From: Odiellus spinosus
Taxonomy: Eukaryota > Arthropoda > Arachnida > Opiliones > Phalangiidae
DNA: 64,000 nt
NCBI GenBank assembly: GCA_963920705.1
Contig: OY987234.1
Coordinates: forward strand, 20,603,794 to 20,667,793
Reading direction: 5' to 3'
How positions within the stretch are numbered: position 1 is the stretch's first letter; the number at the start of each line of letters is the position of its first letter. This document shows, piece after piece, positions 1-12,200 of the stretch. Both the position numbers and the translations under genes were made by a program. The notes beneath the pieces were generated by a model that was given only the letters and a program-made list of their open reading frames with translations, made no database searches and was not told the DNA's origin.

Positions 1-38
1 TAATTTTTTGTTGGAAGATTAGGTTTTTAAAAGTAATC

Positions 39-1418
39 TTAATATTCTTGCGAAAAGGAAGCAATATGCCCATCAGTTTTTATTTTTCTAACCCGACTTT
101 TAGGGCTTTTTGACTGCATTATCTCGTTAATAAGATCTTCCTTGGTTTTTCGTCTATTTTCATCTTCATCATCATCTTTGTTTCTTTTAGAGGTCTTTTT
201 TTCCTTCTTAGATTTGGTTTCCACACTGGAGTTTTTTTTGGGCTTACGAATTTTCTTTTCAGCTGCATCAGATTCTAATACAGGTTTGTTGGATGTTTTC
301 TTTTTACTGGATGCACTTGGGGAGGCCGAAACAATCTCAGTGTCTAATTGATCAACATATTGCGCTGTTAGTTTCATCTTTTCTTTAGAAGAAAGCTTCC
401 CAACACTGTCGGAGCTTGATGCATTAGTACTTTCTTCCAAACTTGACTCTTTCTTTTTTCTTGAAACCTTTTTAAGGGGTTTTTCAATCTGAAGGGGTAT
501 TTCTTCGTCACTACTTGTTTTAGGCTTTTTAATTCTTCTTGAAACTTTCTTCTGCGTTTCTACTTGAGGAACTGTATCATCATCATCTACACTACTTGAT
601 TTTGTTGGTTTTTCCCTAGTAACTTTGGATTTTGTAGTTTGTACCGTTGCTTCTTGATGTTCGGATGCTTTTTCCCTCTTCGAAGTTCTTTTATTGCGTT
701 TGATGACATCTTTTTCTCCTACCGTAACTATTGGGTCATCTAAAAACCAATTTATAACTTCAGAATGTTTGCAAATCATGAACTTAAATTTCCAGTATTA
801 CCAGCCCCAAAAGCAGTATATCTTTGTTTTAATCCAACGGGTAATTCTTGAATATTGTGTGATGATGGTGGAAAAGTAATAGAAGGAACTTCTATGTCTT
901 TTGTAATGGATATATAGTGAGTAAATTTCTCGGCTAGAATAAACAGAGGTTAAAGGTGTCATGGTTTGATTAGAATCGTAAAAGAACACGAACCAGGGAC
1001 TATCTTTCCTTTTTGAGGAAGTAAGAGTGTTAAATTGGAGCTTTTGTCAGTTTTTTGACTTTCAACTCGCAAATTTTCTATTCCATTTTCTTTATTTAGT
1101 CTTAAATGTTGTACACCTCTGATTGGAAGCTCTTCTCCGTCAAGTAAAGCAAACTCCAGCTGAAACGTAAATTAAGTATAATGATCTTTCATTGAGAATC
1201 GATTTAATTGCCTTACATCATTGGGAGCACTTATAAGTACTAATTCGTAATCATCTTCACTGTCAATACTGTTATCACTTTCAAGGTACTCTCTGCTCTC
1301 GAAGTCTTCAGGACACTTGAAAACCCTTTAAACCACGAAGAATTAAAGATAATCTTGTCTTTAGTATTAAATCAAACTTGGAATATAAGTACCCTGGTTT
1401 AACTGGAACCTCAGCCAT
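39..1418 (-). CDS. POLR1G: RNA polymerase I subunit RPA34/POLR1G-like
   Basis: Five exons read on the minus strand (1418-1393, 1325-1217, 1159-994, 933-802, 739-39) join in frame with GT-AG introns to give 377 residues. The N-terminal half has the RPA34/PAF49 pattern: FKCPEDFES, then an acidic stretch, ELVLISAPND, then DGEELPIRG, and finally LPVGLKQRYTAFG, close to the L-P-x-G-L-x-x-R-[FY]-x-x-FG signature of this family. The last exon (about 235 residues) is a low-complexity Lys/Ser/Glu tail full of basic runs, as in animal POLR1G. In the family this subunit dimerises with RPA49 and joins RNA polymerase I in the nucleolus for rRNA transcription. The start is the ATG at 1418, upstream of the first motif. 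Similarity is to short motifs only, because the family diverges fast. The next gene downstream of its promoter (SLC17) has the same orientation. Confidence 0.75.
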
Positions 1419-2206
1419 TTTAAGCATATGTTGAATAATTTGAATTATTCTAAAACCAAAGCGTACTTGTCACTTGAGGGTGAGGCTTACCTTCAAAATA
1501 AAACAAACTAAAAGTTTGAAATTTCCACGAAAAGCAGACGCTGTAGAGCACTTACGTGAAGTTACGTCAGCTTGTGAAATAAAGTTACGTAATTGATTTT
1601 GAGCCGGGACGGAAATAAGCAAAGAACAATGGACGGGTAAATCTGGCCCGTTTTCGAAATTAATGTTGTGATAATATTAGAAGAAAATTACTGCATTAGT
1701 CAACGTAAGTGCAAGGTTAACTTAACTTTATATTTGGCTTTCATTACATTTACAACCTTACATTACATAACTGATCGGAATTACCGCACCTGCGATTGAA
1801 CGCACCCAAGAGCAGATGGGAATTCAGATTTAAAACTGTGCGCCATTTTTGTACACGTGTCCTGACTTTCAAATAGTTTGAAAGCACGTAGATTTTTTAG
1901 TAATAGTTTAGTAACAATTATTGTCCATATTTAAAATTGTAATTAAATCTTTCTGTACAATCAGTCCGATTGAAGTAGACGATACACTCATAGTTTTCTC
2001 CCTAATAGGTAGAGAACAGATCTGTTAGGGCTATTGACCCTAGCTTTCAACCAAGAAGAAAAAAAGGTTCGTTTGTTATTCGTTAATTGATGATAGTAAT
2101 TATATAATTTAAATTTTATTTATATGAATTAATGCACTTTGAAAGTTGTGATAAGTGGTTTTATCCAAGGGCTTTTATATAATCAAACCATACATTTTTG
2201 CATAAC
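1419..2206. other. Spacer between POLR1G start and SLC17 stop
   Basis: No coding signal seen. It should contain the POLR1G promoter and the SLC17 3' UTR. A GCCATTTTT string at 1842-1850 resembles a degenerate YY1 site but lies over 400 bases from the POLR1G start. I see no repeat. Confidence 0.5.
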
Positions 2207-4306
2207 CTATTTTTTATTATCAATTTTACCTAAGCTTTCGCTCAATAACAATGGCCTATTTACAACTTTAGACGCCCAAGGCTGTTGTTTGGTGGTTCCA
2301 AAACATAAAAATCCAATTCCAGTAACTAAATAGACCATTCCAGCGACAACGAATACGTTCGCCCACCTCTTCAGACTAGCCTGAAAAAATATAATGAAAA
2401 GTTACGATGGGATTTCTATTAAATTAATTTCATTACTAACTTGACCCTCCGTAAGAATTGACACTAGATAGGGTACTAAGAAGCCGTCCATACTCGAGAT
2501 AGTGTTAGTAATTCCAAATAATGTACCTAAAAATTCAAATCGACTTAGATTATATTTACGGTACAATCACCTTAGACTTATGTTTAAACTTTATATCTAC
2601 CAGCAAAGTCAGGTGCTAGGTCCATATGGTTAACGAAAAATCCAGATTTCGATATGCCATCAAAGAACATGGCGATACAAAGGCAGGCAATGACTGAGGA
2701 GTAACTACAACCCATGAAGGTCAAGGAAATCAGACACGAAGCAGCGCCAAAGAAAGCTATTTTAGGTAAAGATAAAGATTAGAAAATTATCGATTGGACA
2801 GTATTTGAGTCGTCTTCAAAAGTCTCAAAACCAAAGTGGGATTTATACCAACGGAATTGCATCCTTTCCTAGCCATTTCTTCGCTGATTCTATTAGTTTC
2901 TATTAGTTTGTCGACTATGAACGCTGACCCCCAAGCGCTGATAGCTTGCAAAGTGAACGGTAGCGCTGATATGACACCGTTTTGACCAATATCGACCCCC
3001 ATTACTTCATGCATGTAAGTCGGTAGTTCCAAAAGTAAAGTATCTTGACCTTGAAGGTGAAAATATTGCCCCGTAAGCCAGGGAAATCATGTCTGAACTA
3101 AGCTATAGAAATACTGGGAATACCCTACCACGCGGTTCTTCAATAAGGTCAGTTAACTTACCCCAACTGTGTCCGACATGGGCGAACATAAGTACTATAA
3201 AAGGTGTCGAAGTAAAAACGTATTTCCATGGTATTTTCATTAGCTGGTCCGTGCTGTTATCCGTTTGAAAACTCATAATGTACTTAAGCTCATCCGGTTG
3301 AATTCTTGGGTGGACATTGGGGGAATCGTAAACGTAATAGGTCCATAACACGCACCAGCATAATCCAATGATTCCTGGTGAAAAAACTCAGTTTCGGCAA
3401 AATGATACTTAATAGGTCAATGTCACTTACCAAAGAGGTAGAAAGCCGATGGCCAACCACCCAAGGTCTCGGACTGACAGAGTAAACCAGAAAATAATAA
3501 ACCCCCAACATTTCCCACGGACAGACCTCCGTAGACCATGGATGCGGACAGATTCCTTTCCGTGCTCGGTATCCATTTTGAAAGAAGAATGTGATAAAGG
3601 GGAAAGATAAAACCCTGTTCGAGCAAATTACCATTTAAGAAAGAGTCCTCATCAATTGGACATTATTGAGTTTGATATTTACTTACGGCCATCATTCCTT
3701 GTAAAATTCTTAAGGCAACGAACAGAAACGGATTAATTACCGCTACTATAGGTGACGCCAAGCATAGTAAAGAGGAACTAAGCATCCCGGCCAGATATAA
3801 CCATTTGGCTCCAAACATTTCGGCTATGCGACCGCCAAGGACTTGGGTCGCGACGTAACCATAGTAATAACTTGATAGAATCTATACCCCCAAAATATAT
3901 TTGTATACCAAGTGTTTAGTTTAATCGTTTAGTAAATGAAATTACCAATGCTTGAGTATTGTGGTCCCAATTTAAGCGGTCGTTCTAAACCGTCAAAAGA
4001 CGTTTTAAAGTTAAATTAAGTGTTTGAGTGGTTAAATAATTGATGATTAATTGAATTTACCATAGAATCTTCGCTTAGAAATGAGAAAAGGACGCTTTTA
4101 GGATAGGGTTGCTTGACTTGACTAGTTGGAAAACATTCGGAACTGGTAATATTGACCCTCCTCACGGGATCTTCGACCATCGCCACAATGGCCACGCTTA
4201 AGTTGACTTTTTGGGCATGGTGAAGAAAACTTGCCCAGAAGCCAAGCATAATTAATACTGTACGGCATTTTACCTCCCATTCTACGATATAAGTTAAAAT
4301 GTTCAT
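2207..4306 (-). CDS. SLC17 family (sialin-like) anion transporter
   Basis: Major facilitator superfamily protein of the SLC17 branch (sialin, vesicular glutamate and type I phosphate transporters). Exons assemble on the minus strand from ATG 4306 to TAG 2207 with clean GT-AG junctions. Signatures in order: TM1 with KVNLSVAIVAMV; a luminal loop with an N-I-T glycosylation sequon; NWDHNTQALILSSYYYGYV followed by TQVLGGRIAEMFGAKW; GFIFPLYHILLSKWIPSTER; VYGGLSVGNVGG; a cytosolic insert rich in D/E/Q after TM6; FTSTPFIVLMFAHVGHSWG; then LPTYMHEVMG; then GFFVNHMDLAPDFAG and TLFGITNTISSMDGFL. This is the full 12-TM pattern, about 480 residues. The family moves organic anions, often H+- or Na+-coupled, across lysosomal, vesicular or plasma membranes. 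The substrate cannot be told from sequence alone. An upstream non-coding or short coding exon is possible. Confidence 0.9.
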
Positions 4307-5980
4307 GCATTTTAATAATTAGTTAAAGCGTTACAAAAAGGAGGAGTAAATTTAAATTAATTTGATTAATTTGTCGAATTCTGAACGAGCCCTCTGCATG
4401 GAAGTTGGTTCATAAAAAAACTTACTCTTCCAAGTGAAGTTGGCAATAGTTACTTCTAATTTTGGTCGCATTAGAAAAATCGGAAATAAAATATCGGAAA
4501 TCAAAATATTAATTTATATACGGGTTTTCTCAGAAACAAAATTAATTTTAATAAAAATAACCATTCTTTCTGAATAAAAGTTCGTGGTAATTTTAAATGA
4601 AACACTTCCATGCAGAGGCTGTAGTACAAAAGTAGATATAATCTGGGTTGAACAAACCCATTTTTTTGTTTTTTTTAGTAGCTTCCCCCGGTTTCCACTC
4701 AATATATTTTCGTTAATCGTGATGATATCATAATGATAGAATATATCGATATTATACGGGTCTGCGTCTCATTTTACATATACCCAGGCATGAATGCCGC
4801 TTTCAATTTATACGTGTACACTTATGACCTAATATTATAAATTTAATTCAATCATAATCGATACTATAATCTTACTTTTCATTGCAAACCGACTTATACG
4901 CGTTAATGTGGACCTTATTCGAAGTTGTTAACTAGTTAAAACGGTTTTAAACCATTTACTTTTACATAATTACGTGATAATTATACGGGTATTTCAAGTA
5001 CTGTCGGAATAATAAACAAGGGCGCTGTACGAGTAATATTTCTATCACAAAACTCAAACCTCCACTGTAATAAAGTCTGATGTATACCCTAGTACTGTTC
5101 ACATCCTTTTTCCGTTCGGGTTAGCCACGCTTATTCAAAATAAAAATAATTTATCGCCTATCTTATAAAAGATCTATCTTATATTCACGTCATAATGTCA
5201 CGGAGAAAATAACATCTGCTACTCAAGTTTCAAATTAATTGTAACTTTTCCGATTGAATACCTATTGTTATATTCTTTCTGTAAACATGTACTTATTCGA
5301 ATAGCGCGATTTGTTTTTAATCGGATCAGCTGTCAACGCTATAACAGAAACAGAAATAATTATTTACAGCAAAATAACTATTTTTAGAAGCTAAACTAAG
5401 GATATTTTGTATGTGGTAATTTTTGGAAACACACGATATCAAACTAAAGAATTACTCTCGATTAAACAACATGCGTGCCTCTCAAAAGCATTTAAATTAC
5501 GCGCCATAAATAGGATAAACTTTGAGGTCACGTGTCATTAGAGTGAAGTGTGGAGGGGGAAAATAAAATTTGAACCCGAGATAAATTGATTTTGCATTTG
5601 TACCACTGGCGAGGCCGCGAGGGGCGCCGCTGTATGGATAGTCTTTGGGAAGCGGAGAACTGAATTGACCTTTGACCTGTCGTAATGTCTTTGCGCATCG
5701 CCGCAAAGCTAAGGTATTATGACATAATACAAGTACATAATGACATAACAACGAGCAACAATCATTTTTATGATTACGGGTGTGTGTTTTCTCAGTGGAG
5801 TGAGGAGGCTGGCTCCAAGAACAGTCGAATCATGAAGTGGCGTGGACTTTGGACCAGTGTGATCTTCGTATTTTTGCTCTAGGGTGTGTAATTAGTGTAC
5901 TTCCATAATTTTTTTTGCTTTTTAAAAGTCGGGCATGATTTCATTTAAATTATGCGCGTTAAACGTTCACGCTTTAAAAA
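4307..5980. other. Divergent spacer between SLC17 and GT92 genes
   Basis: Holds the 5' flanks of two divergently transcribed genes. It contains one foldback element (4389-4620) and otherwise AT-rich sequence without a supported gene. The open frames around 5497-5882 show no recognisable domain and I do not call them. Confidence 0.5.
4389..4620. mobile_element. Foldback / MITE-like element
   Basis: The arms are imperfect inverted repeats of about 30 bases. The left arm carries CCTCTGCATGGAAGT starting near 4391 and continues to GGTTCAT. The right arm carries ACTTCCATGCAGAGGCT ending at 4620. The interior is AT-rich and non-coding. No clear target duplication was seen. Confidence 0.5.
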
Positions 5981-7453
5981 ATGAAGCATTTAGTAGTTCC
6001 GAATTTAATACGAAGACTGGTAACTTGCGGTGTATTTCAAGGTCCATCAACGCAGAAACGCTGTTTGATTCTATGTTTGGCCTTTGTCCTTCTTTTCTTA
6101 GTCTTTTCGACTTTTTATCACGAACCAAAATACACTTGCAAAGGAGGAAAATATACCGCAGGAGCTGGTTCAATCTACAGGCATCAATCTCAATTCGATG
6201 CCCCGTTATTTACCTACTTGCAAAATCAGGAGGGAGAAAAGGTCAATTCTAACTTACCAGATTGGATGCGAGTCTTACCACACGTATTTGCTTATTCAGC
6301 CTATATCTCGGAAAGCGCTGTGCCAGAAAATATTAAGACAAGATATTATATAAAAATTTTGACAGTAGTGCTTCCATCATTACCAGAACTACAATTCACT
6401 CCCACTAAACTCTCGTGTATTTTGAATTTTTCGGATGGAAGATTGATAACTACGGCAGCTTACCTTTCAATTTTACCAGAACACCATTTTAAATGCTACC
6501 GCGCTGCATTTATTACTTGCCCAGTCACGACTCACGCTATCCCGGCAAGAGTCTCATTAACCTATAACAATTCAGCTCCAAAATGGATAAAAGTTCAATC
6601 GGCGCTTTTACCTCAAGGTCGAAGTTTGCCAAATGAGATTTCCATTTGTGTCAGGCCATTGTTTGGTCCGTATAATTCCATTATTCAACTGGCGGAATTT
6701 GTTGGATATTATCAATCAATGGGCATTACGCGCTTCCTATTTTACAATTACTCAATGTCTTCGGAAGTTTCAAAATACCTCCAAGCTCTTTCCAAGAATA
6801 CCGTCGTTAAAATAGATATTCTTCCCTGGTCACTCTCCATCATTAACATGGATGGTTATTTACTCCACGCCTTTGGTCAAATTGTTTTTAATCAAGACTG
6901 TATTCTCCGTTTGACTTCGGATTCTCGTTACGTAGGGATTGTGGACCTAGATGAATTTATTATGCCCCAAGAATCTTTAAATCTTGGACAAGTATTAAGA
7001 GGACTAGAAGCTGAGAATCCTTTAGCCGGAAGCTTTCTATTCTCTTCCATAATGTTCTGCGAAGAACTTCTTCCTAAGTTCTGGGATAATAGAAGCTGGC
7101 CTTTACTTACCCAGACTGTGGTTAAGAGACAGAAATCACCTTGGATTCACACGCATAGATCCAAATACGTGGTCATGCCCCAAAGAATTACCGTAGCCAT
7201 GATTCACGAAATCAAAGAACATGTAGAGCCATTTTATTCGGTGAATGTCTCTCCTTCAACCGTTTTACTTTATCACTGTCGAGAATGTTGCGGTTTGATT
7301 CAACCTTATTTCTACGGGTTCTTGGAATTTGAAACATTCGGAGGTGATACGTTTGTCGAAGATAAAAGGATGCGCAAAATAGGAAAACTCTTGAATGAAT
7401 CAATTTCTATTCGTTTAGTTAACAAGTTGTACTCTGAAGCTAAAATTGTGTAA
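5981..7453 (+). CDS. Glycosyltransferase family 92 (DUF23) protein, type II membrane
   Basis: One uninterrupted 490-residue reading frame. Residues 1-27 are short and basic. Residues 28-46 (CLILCLAFVLLFLVFSTFY) form a signal anchor, giving a Golgi type II topology. The catalytic region runs from about residue 200 to 440: ISICVRPLFGPYNSIIQLAE, then FVGYYQSMGITRFLFYNYS, then YVGIVDLDEFIMPQ with the metal-binding D-x-D at residues 322-324, then a His/Cys-rich end near YHCRECCG. This order is typical of GT92 enzymes. Animal members such as C. elegans GALT-1 add galactose to N-glycan core fucose, and plant members build galactan; here the donor and acceptor are unknown. Length is usual for the family. 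There are no introns in the coding region although all neighbours are intron-rich. An untranslated upstream exon is possible. The start at 5981 places the anchor correctly. Confidence 0.88.
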   Translation: MKHLVVPNLIRRLVTCGVFQGPSTQKRCLILCLAFVLLFLVFSTFYHEPKYTCKGGKYTAGAGSIYRHQSQFDAPLFTYLQNQEGEKVNSNLPDWMRVLPHVFAYSAYISESAVPENIKTRYYIKILTVVLPSLPELQFTPTKLSCILNFSDGRLITTAAYLSILPEHHFKCYRAAFITCPVTTHAIPARVSLTYNNSAPKWIKVQSALLPQGRSLPNEISICVRPLFGPYNSIIQLAEFVGYYQSMGITRFLFYNYSMSSEVSKYLQALSKNTVVKIDILPWSLSIINMDGYLLHAFGQIVFNQDCILRLTSDSRYVGIVDLDEFIMPQESLNLGQVLRGLEAENPLAGSFLFSSIMFCEELLPKFWDNRSWPLLTQTVVKRQKSPWIHTHRSKYVVMPQRITVAMIHEIKEHVEPFYSVNVSPSTVLLYHCRECCGLIQPYFYGFLEFETFGGDTFVEDKRMRKIGKLLNESISIRLVNKLYSEAKIV

Positions 7454-8540
7454 AATCAATAGAAACAGTAATTTATACAATCCTAAGTGACAGTCAATAA
7501 GACCAGAAGTAAATAGATGGAAGTAGGCAAGCTCCTTGTTGATTACTGGGAGATGTCAATTGCACCTAAAAAACAAGCTTACCCCTAAAATTTGGAATTT
7601 TTGGGCTCTTGGCAGGAAAGTGCGGATTAATACTGGAAATCACATGCCATCTTTACTTTCAAAGCCAAACATACTATTTATTGAAAAAGATCTCAAAAAA
7701 AGTCTAGGATACTTACTTCTTGCTATTTGCTTCTGATAACATTTGATGTATGAAGTCCTAAAGGGCAAGTGAAATAGAGGAAGGGGATCTAAGTTTTCCA
7801 GTAGAAACAATACACAAATTTCTAGGGAGTGAGTTTGGCCTGTCACGTGACAAGTTTCTAACTTTTCACTACCCAACACTCTCTCTTTTAGTGGCCACAA
7901 ATGAATAGATTTTTCCCTTATCTCTCTCCACGTTTTGCTTGCCCTTTATGGAAGATGTAATTATAGAATTCTAACTTAAAGGGACTCAAGCTAGTATGGC
8001 AGTATTTTTTTAAACGTCATTGTAATAATGGCTGGCAGCACTGTGGTAATTTCATTTACTCCCTTTAGTGAAAACTATGTATAGAAAATGCTACTGCAGT
8101 CAAAAATTGACTTTACTCTTGTATTGTAAATGAAAATGTATTTTGATTTTAAGTAATAATAATAATATTTATTTCGCAACTACATTGCAGGCAACCATGT
8201 CGTTGCTTGTACAATACGCAGCTAGTACTCAAAAATTAAAATATAAATTGTGATGTCACAGTGAATCAAACTGGATCCGCCTTTCCAGCTTGAGTCTCTT
8301 TAATCTTGAAAAGGCCAATAATATATAGAAAGAATATGTGTAGAACTTTAGAACTAATTCTCAAAAAGGCCAACACTTAGATAGAAGTTATACACTTCAC
8401 ACCATACAATTTTTAATTTTTGAAAATTTAAATCATGTTAAAACTCATTCAAAAATTAATATATATACAAAAAAATCTACAGTGGTAGATTTTTCTAGAG
8501 AAAAAGATAATTTTTCATTCCAAAGAATGTCTTCTACATG

Positions 8541-8544
<4 letters not shown>

Positions 8545-8578
<34 letters not shown>
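8545..8578 (+). repeat. Poly(A) tract, 34 A
   Basis: An uninterrupted run of A follows an AT-rich segment. It could be the tail of an old retroposed sequence or a simple slippage repeat. No retroelement coding sequence or target duplication is recognisable beside it. Confidence 0.8.
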
Positions 8579-8581
<3 letters not shown>

Positions 8582-8819
8582 AATTTCCAATTTTTAAAAG
8601 GATTGTTAAAGGGTTGAATTTCTTCAAAGTTTTATTTAAGTGTAAAACCATAATCGTGAAAAGTTATTTGTGAAGTGTTACATGTTATTAATATTTTTTT
8701 AATTAAATATTTTATCTTTAGTCCAGTATTATTTTGAATAAAACCAGAAGCAGACGGAAAAATAAGTGCAGGGCAGATAGGGCTTTTAATGACGTTTTTC
8801 TTTTAGGTTCTCTTATTGG

Positions 8820-8960
8820 TTTGACTGTACAATTTAATATAATCAAAGTCGTCTGCTAAGCGAGACAAGAAGGCGACTTTAATCGCAGATGATCCCTTTA
8901 AGGAATCCTTGACAATAACGGTTTAAATGCATAGCGACTACGGTGTGAACGTAGCTTAAC
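8820..8960. repeat. Dispersed repeat, copy 1 (related copy at about 40246)
   Basis: Shares TTTGACTGTACAATTT, then TCGTCTGCTAAGC, then AGGCGACTTTAA, AATCGCAGAT and a CCCTTTAA end with 40246-40340. It is followed here by GTGTGAACGTAGCT (about 8944), a string that also ends the 40496-40712 element. Probably remnants of MITEs. Confidence 0.6.
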
Positions 8961-9068
8961 ATAATGAGATCCATCAACCATTTTATTCAAATCAAGCGGG
9001 CGTATTTGATCACATCACTATCACGTGACTCCGAAAAATCCGGTCTTCCTCCTTTTGTCTGTCACTTC

Positions 9069-9077
9069 GCCATTTTG
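9069..9077 (+). promoter_or_regulatory. YY1-like site GCCATTTTG
   Basis: GCCATTTTG lies about 190 bases upstream of the ATG of the RS-rich gene, within CTTCGCCATTTTGTAA. The same 9-mer lies upstream of the RBM5/10 gene at 25093. It matches the YY1 core common in housekeeping promoters. Function is inferred from motif and position only. Confidence 0.35.
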
Positions 9078-9269
9078 TAAATGCGCCAGTCAAAGTGTGG
9101 TTCAGCCTGTTGTGTAGGGGATCGGATTCGGAAGAGAAGAAAAAGTTTCTTATCGTTTCAGATTTTATTGGGAAAACATCGAATTTTCATTTGCCGTTAA
9201 TTTTAAAAAGTGCCGAGGAAATCAGCGTTCAAGAAACCTGCGTAACCAATTGAACTAACCATCATCGTC

Positions 9270-12200
9270 ATGCAGCGTCATAGGCCTTTGTCTCCTCCAA
9301 GTCGTTCAAGTCACTTAAGCTTGGGATCTTCGAGGTAAGTTTATGCATTTTGTATAAATACCTTAAATAATATTGGCGGTTTCTTAAGTACAATAATATT
9401 ATTGTTTAACCTACTAATCCAAATATTCCTTCAGCAGGTTACCAATGTCTAAAACTCACTCTGGTTACTCTCGTAAAAGATCCCATTCTCCCACTTTGTC
9501 ACCAACGAGAAAGCTTCAAAGAGAGTATGAAATGAAAATTGACAGGTTGGTGTATGTTTATTGCAAAACTGGGTAAAATTTACAACCGGGTAAGATCGGT
9601 TAACTTTCTTGGCCCATGTTGTTCAAATCGTAGTACTAAATTTAGAGGAGAAACAAAAATGAAATTTCCTAAATACCCAGTCCTTCGTCTCAAAGATGAA
9701 AGATGTTTGTAGGCACTTGTTTTAAAAATTAATGTTTTGCGCTGCTTGTCTAATGGGGAAAAAACTATAGTGAGATTAGATTTTTTCTCAAACATAGAAA
9801 AGACAATGAAGTAACAACTAAAAAGATATTTGTAGCACGCTTCTATGTAGTATGTACCTCGTCATCTGTCAGGTTGTTAGGCAATTTATCAAAGAGGTTG
9901 CGAAAATAACCTTCACAATGCATGGTGGGGTTTGGGGAAGCTTAAGCCCAAACGACCAAAATGAAAGTCCCTACCCATGGTCAATGATCTGCCATAAAGT
10001 CTTGTGTGTCATCTACTAATGTGTTTCTCAGAAGTAGCTTTTGTTTGAAAAAGTATGCCATTTGAAAACTGAAATCCTTATTAAAATTTCCCAATGAATT
10101 TACAAGTAAATATTTGAAGTAAAGACTTTTAGGACTTGAAATTCTTGCTCTAAACTGGCAAATTTAGATACCAAAGCATGAGAAATGTTTTTTCTTGTAT
10201 ATTGAAATACCTCGAACCGATAGGAATTTTAATTCAAACCAAAAGAGTATTTAATTACCCTCAAAACAAAAATGGATTTAATTACCCTCAAACCAAAAGT
10301 GGATTTAATTGCCTTCAAACCGAAAGTGGATTTAATTGCCTTCAAACCGAAAGTGGATTTAATTACCTTCAAACCAAAGGTAGATTTTATTATCTTCAAA
10401 CCAAAAAAGGTTTTTATTATGTCAAACCAAAAAAGGATTTTATTACTTCAAACCAAAAGAGGATTTTATTAATTCAAACCAAAGGAGGATTTTATTACTT
10501 CAAAAGAAAAGAGGAATCGACTATTTCAAGAAAAAGAAGAATTGATTATTTCAAGAAAAAGAGGAATTGATTATTTCAAGAAAAAGAGGAATTAATTAAA
10601 CCAAAAGATGAATTAATTCAAACCAAAAGAATTAATTCAAACCAAAAGAATTAATTCAAACCAAAAGAATCATTTCAAACCAAAAGAGGAATTGATTATT
10701 TCAAACCAAAAGAGGAATTGATTATTTCAAACCAAAAGAGGAATTGATTTCTTCAAACCAAAGTGGAATTGATTACTTCATACCGAAGAGAAATTGATTA
10801 TTTCAAACCAAAAGAGGAATTGATTTCTTCAAACCAAAGAGGAATTGATTACTTCATACCGAAGAGAAATTGATTATTTCAAATAAAAAGAGGAATTGAT
10901 TTCTTCAAACCAAAGAGGAATTTATTACTTCATACCAAAGAGAAATTGATTACTTCATACCAAAGAGGAATTGGTTACTTCATACCAAAGAGGAATTGGT
11001 TACTTCATACCAAAGAGGAATTGGTTACTACCAGCCAAAGAGGATTTAATTATTTGAAACCTAAAGAGGATTTGATTATTTGAAACCTAAAGAGAAATTG
11101 ATTACTTCATACCGAAGAGAAATTCATTACTTCATACCGAAGAGAAATTGATTACTTCATACCAAAGAGAAATTGATTACTTCATACCAAAGAGGAATTG
11201 GTTACTACCAGCCAAAGAGGATTTGATTATTAACTAGCAGTGGATTTTATTGGAATGCCTCAAACTAGCTGTGGATTTTATTGGAATGCCTCAAACTGAC
11301 AATGAATTTTATTGGAATGCCTCAAACTAACAGTGGATTTTATTGGAATGCTTCGAAATACATATGTAGCTGTGAATTGTTTTGGAATGCCTTAACTATC
11401 AATGGATTTTTATTGCTTCGAACTAATATTGGATTTTATTGGACTGCCTCAAACTAACAGTGGATTTTATTGGAATGCCTCAACTAACAGTGGATTTTAT
11501 TGGACGGCTTCAAACTAATAGCGGATTTTATTGGACTGCTTCCAAGTAATAGTGGATTTTATTGGGCAGCTGCCTCAAACTAATAGTGGATTTTATTGGA
11601 CTGCCTCAAAATAAGAGTGGCTTTTATTGAACTGCATCAAACTAATAGTGGATTTTGTTGGACTGCCTCAAACTAATAGTTGATATTATTGGAGTTCCTC
11701 AAACTAAAAGGATTTTATTGGATTGCCTCAATAAAATAAAAGTTGAATTTTTGTGGAAATCTCTGAAAAAAAAAATAATTTAATCTTCAAATTAAATGAC
11801 TTTAATGGAAAATTTTGAATAAAACTTTAGGATTAATGAAAATCTCTGAATAAAACTTAGATTTTAATGGAAATCTTCGAATAAAACTTCGATTTTAATG
11901 GAAATCTTCGAATAAAACTTCGATTTTAATGGAAATCTTCGAATAAAACTTCGATTTTAATGGAAATCTTCTAATAAAACTTCGATTTTAATGGAAATTT
12001 TCGAATAAAACTTCGATTTTTAATGGAAATCTTTGAATATAACGTCGATTTTAATGGAAATCTCTAAATAAACCGTCGATTTTAATGGAAATCTTTGAAT
12101 AGAACATCGATTTTAATGGAAATCTTTGAATAAAACTTGAATTATAATGAAAATCATCGAATAAAACTTGAATTATAATGAAGATCATCGAATAAAACTT

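Larger units (their letters stand above)
7454..9269. other. Spacer after GT92, upstream of RS-rich gene
   Basis: No supported gene. It contains a short AAT-repeat run at about 8155-8172, a 34-base A tract (8545-8578), a dispersed repeat at 8820-8960 and the promoter of the next gene. A TGTCACGTGACA palindrome lies near 7843 and a CACGTG near 9022. Confidence 0.5.

Noticed and set aside
4122-4310. Alternative minus-strand frame starting MHEHFNLYRRMGG over SLC17 exon 1
   Set aside because: The other frame encodes the conserved KVNLSVAIVAMV transmembrane motif; this one is its shadow.
8445-8673. Open frames with poly-Phe or poly-Lys on opposite strands
   Set aside because: Produced by the 34-base A tract; no domain or splice support.
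10178-10570. 130-residue open frame with repeated G-F-N-Y-L-Q-T-K units
   Set aside because: It is created by a 27-bp minisatellite (a multiple of three) inside an intron. It ends as soon as the unit length changes, and a second frame is open over the same array.
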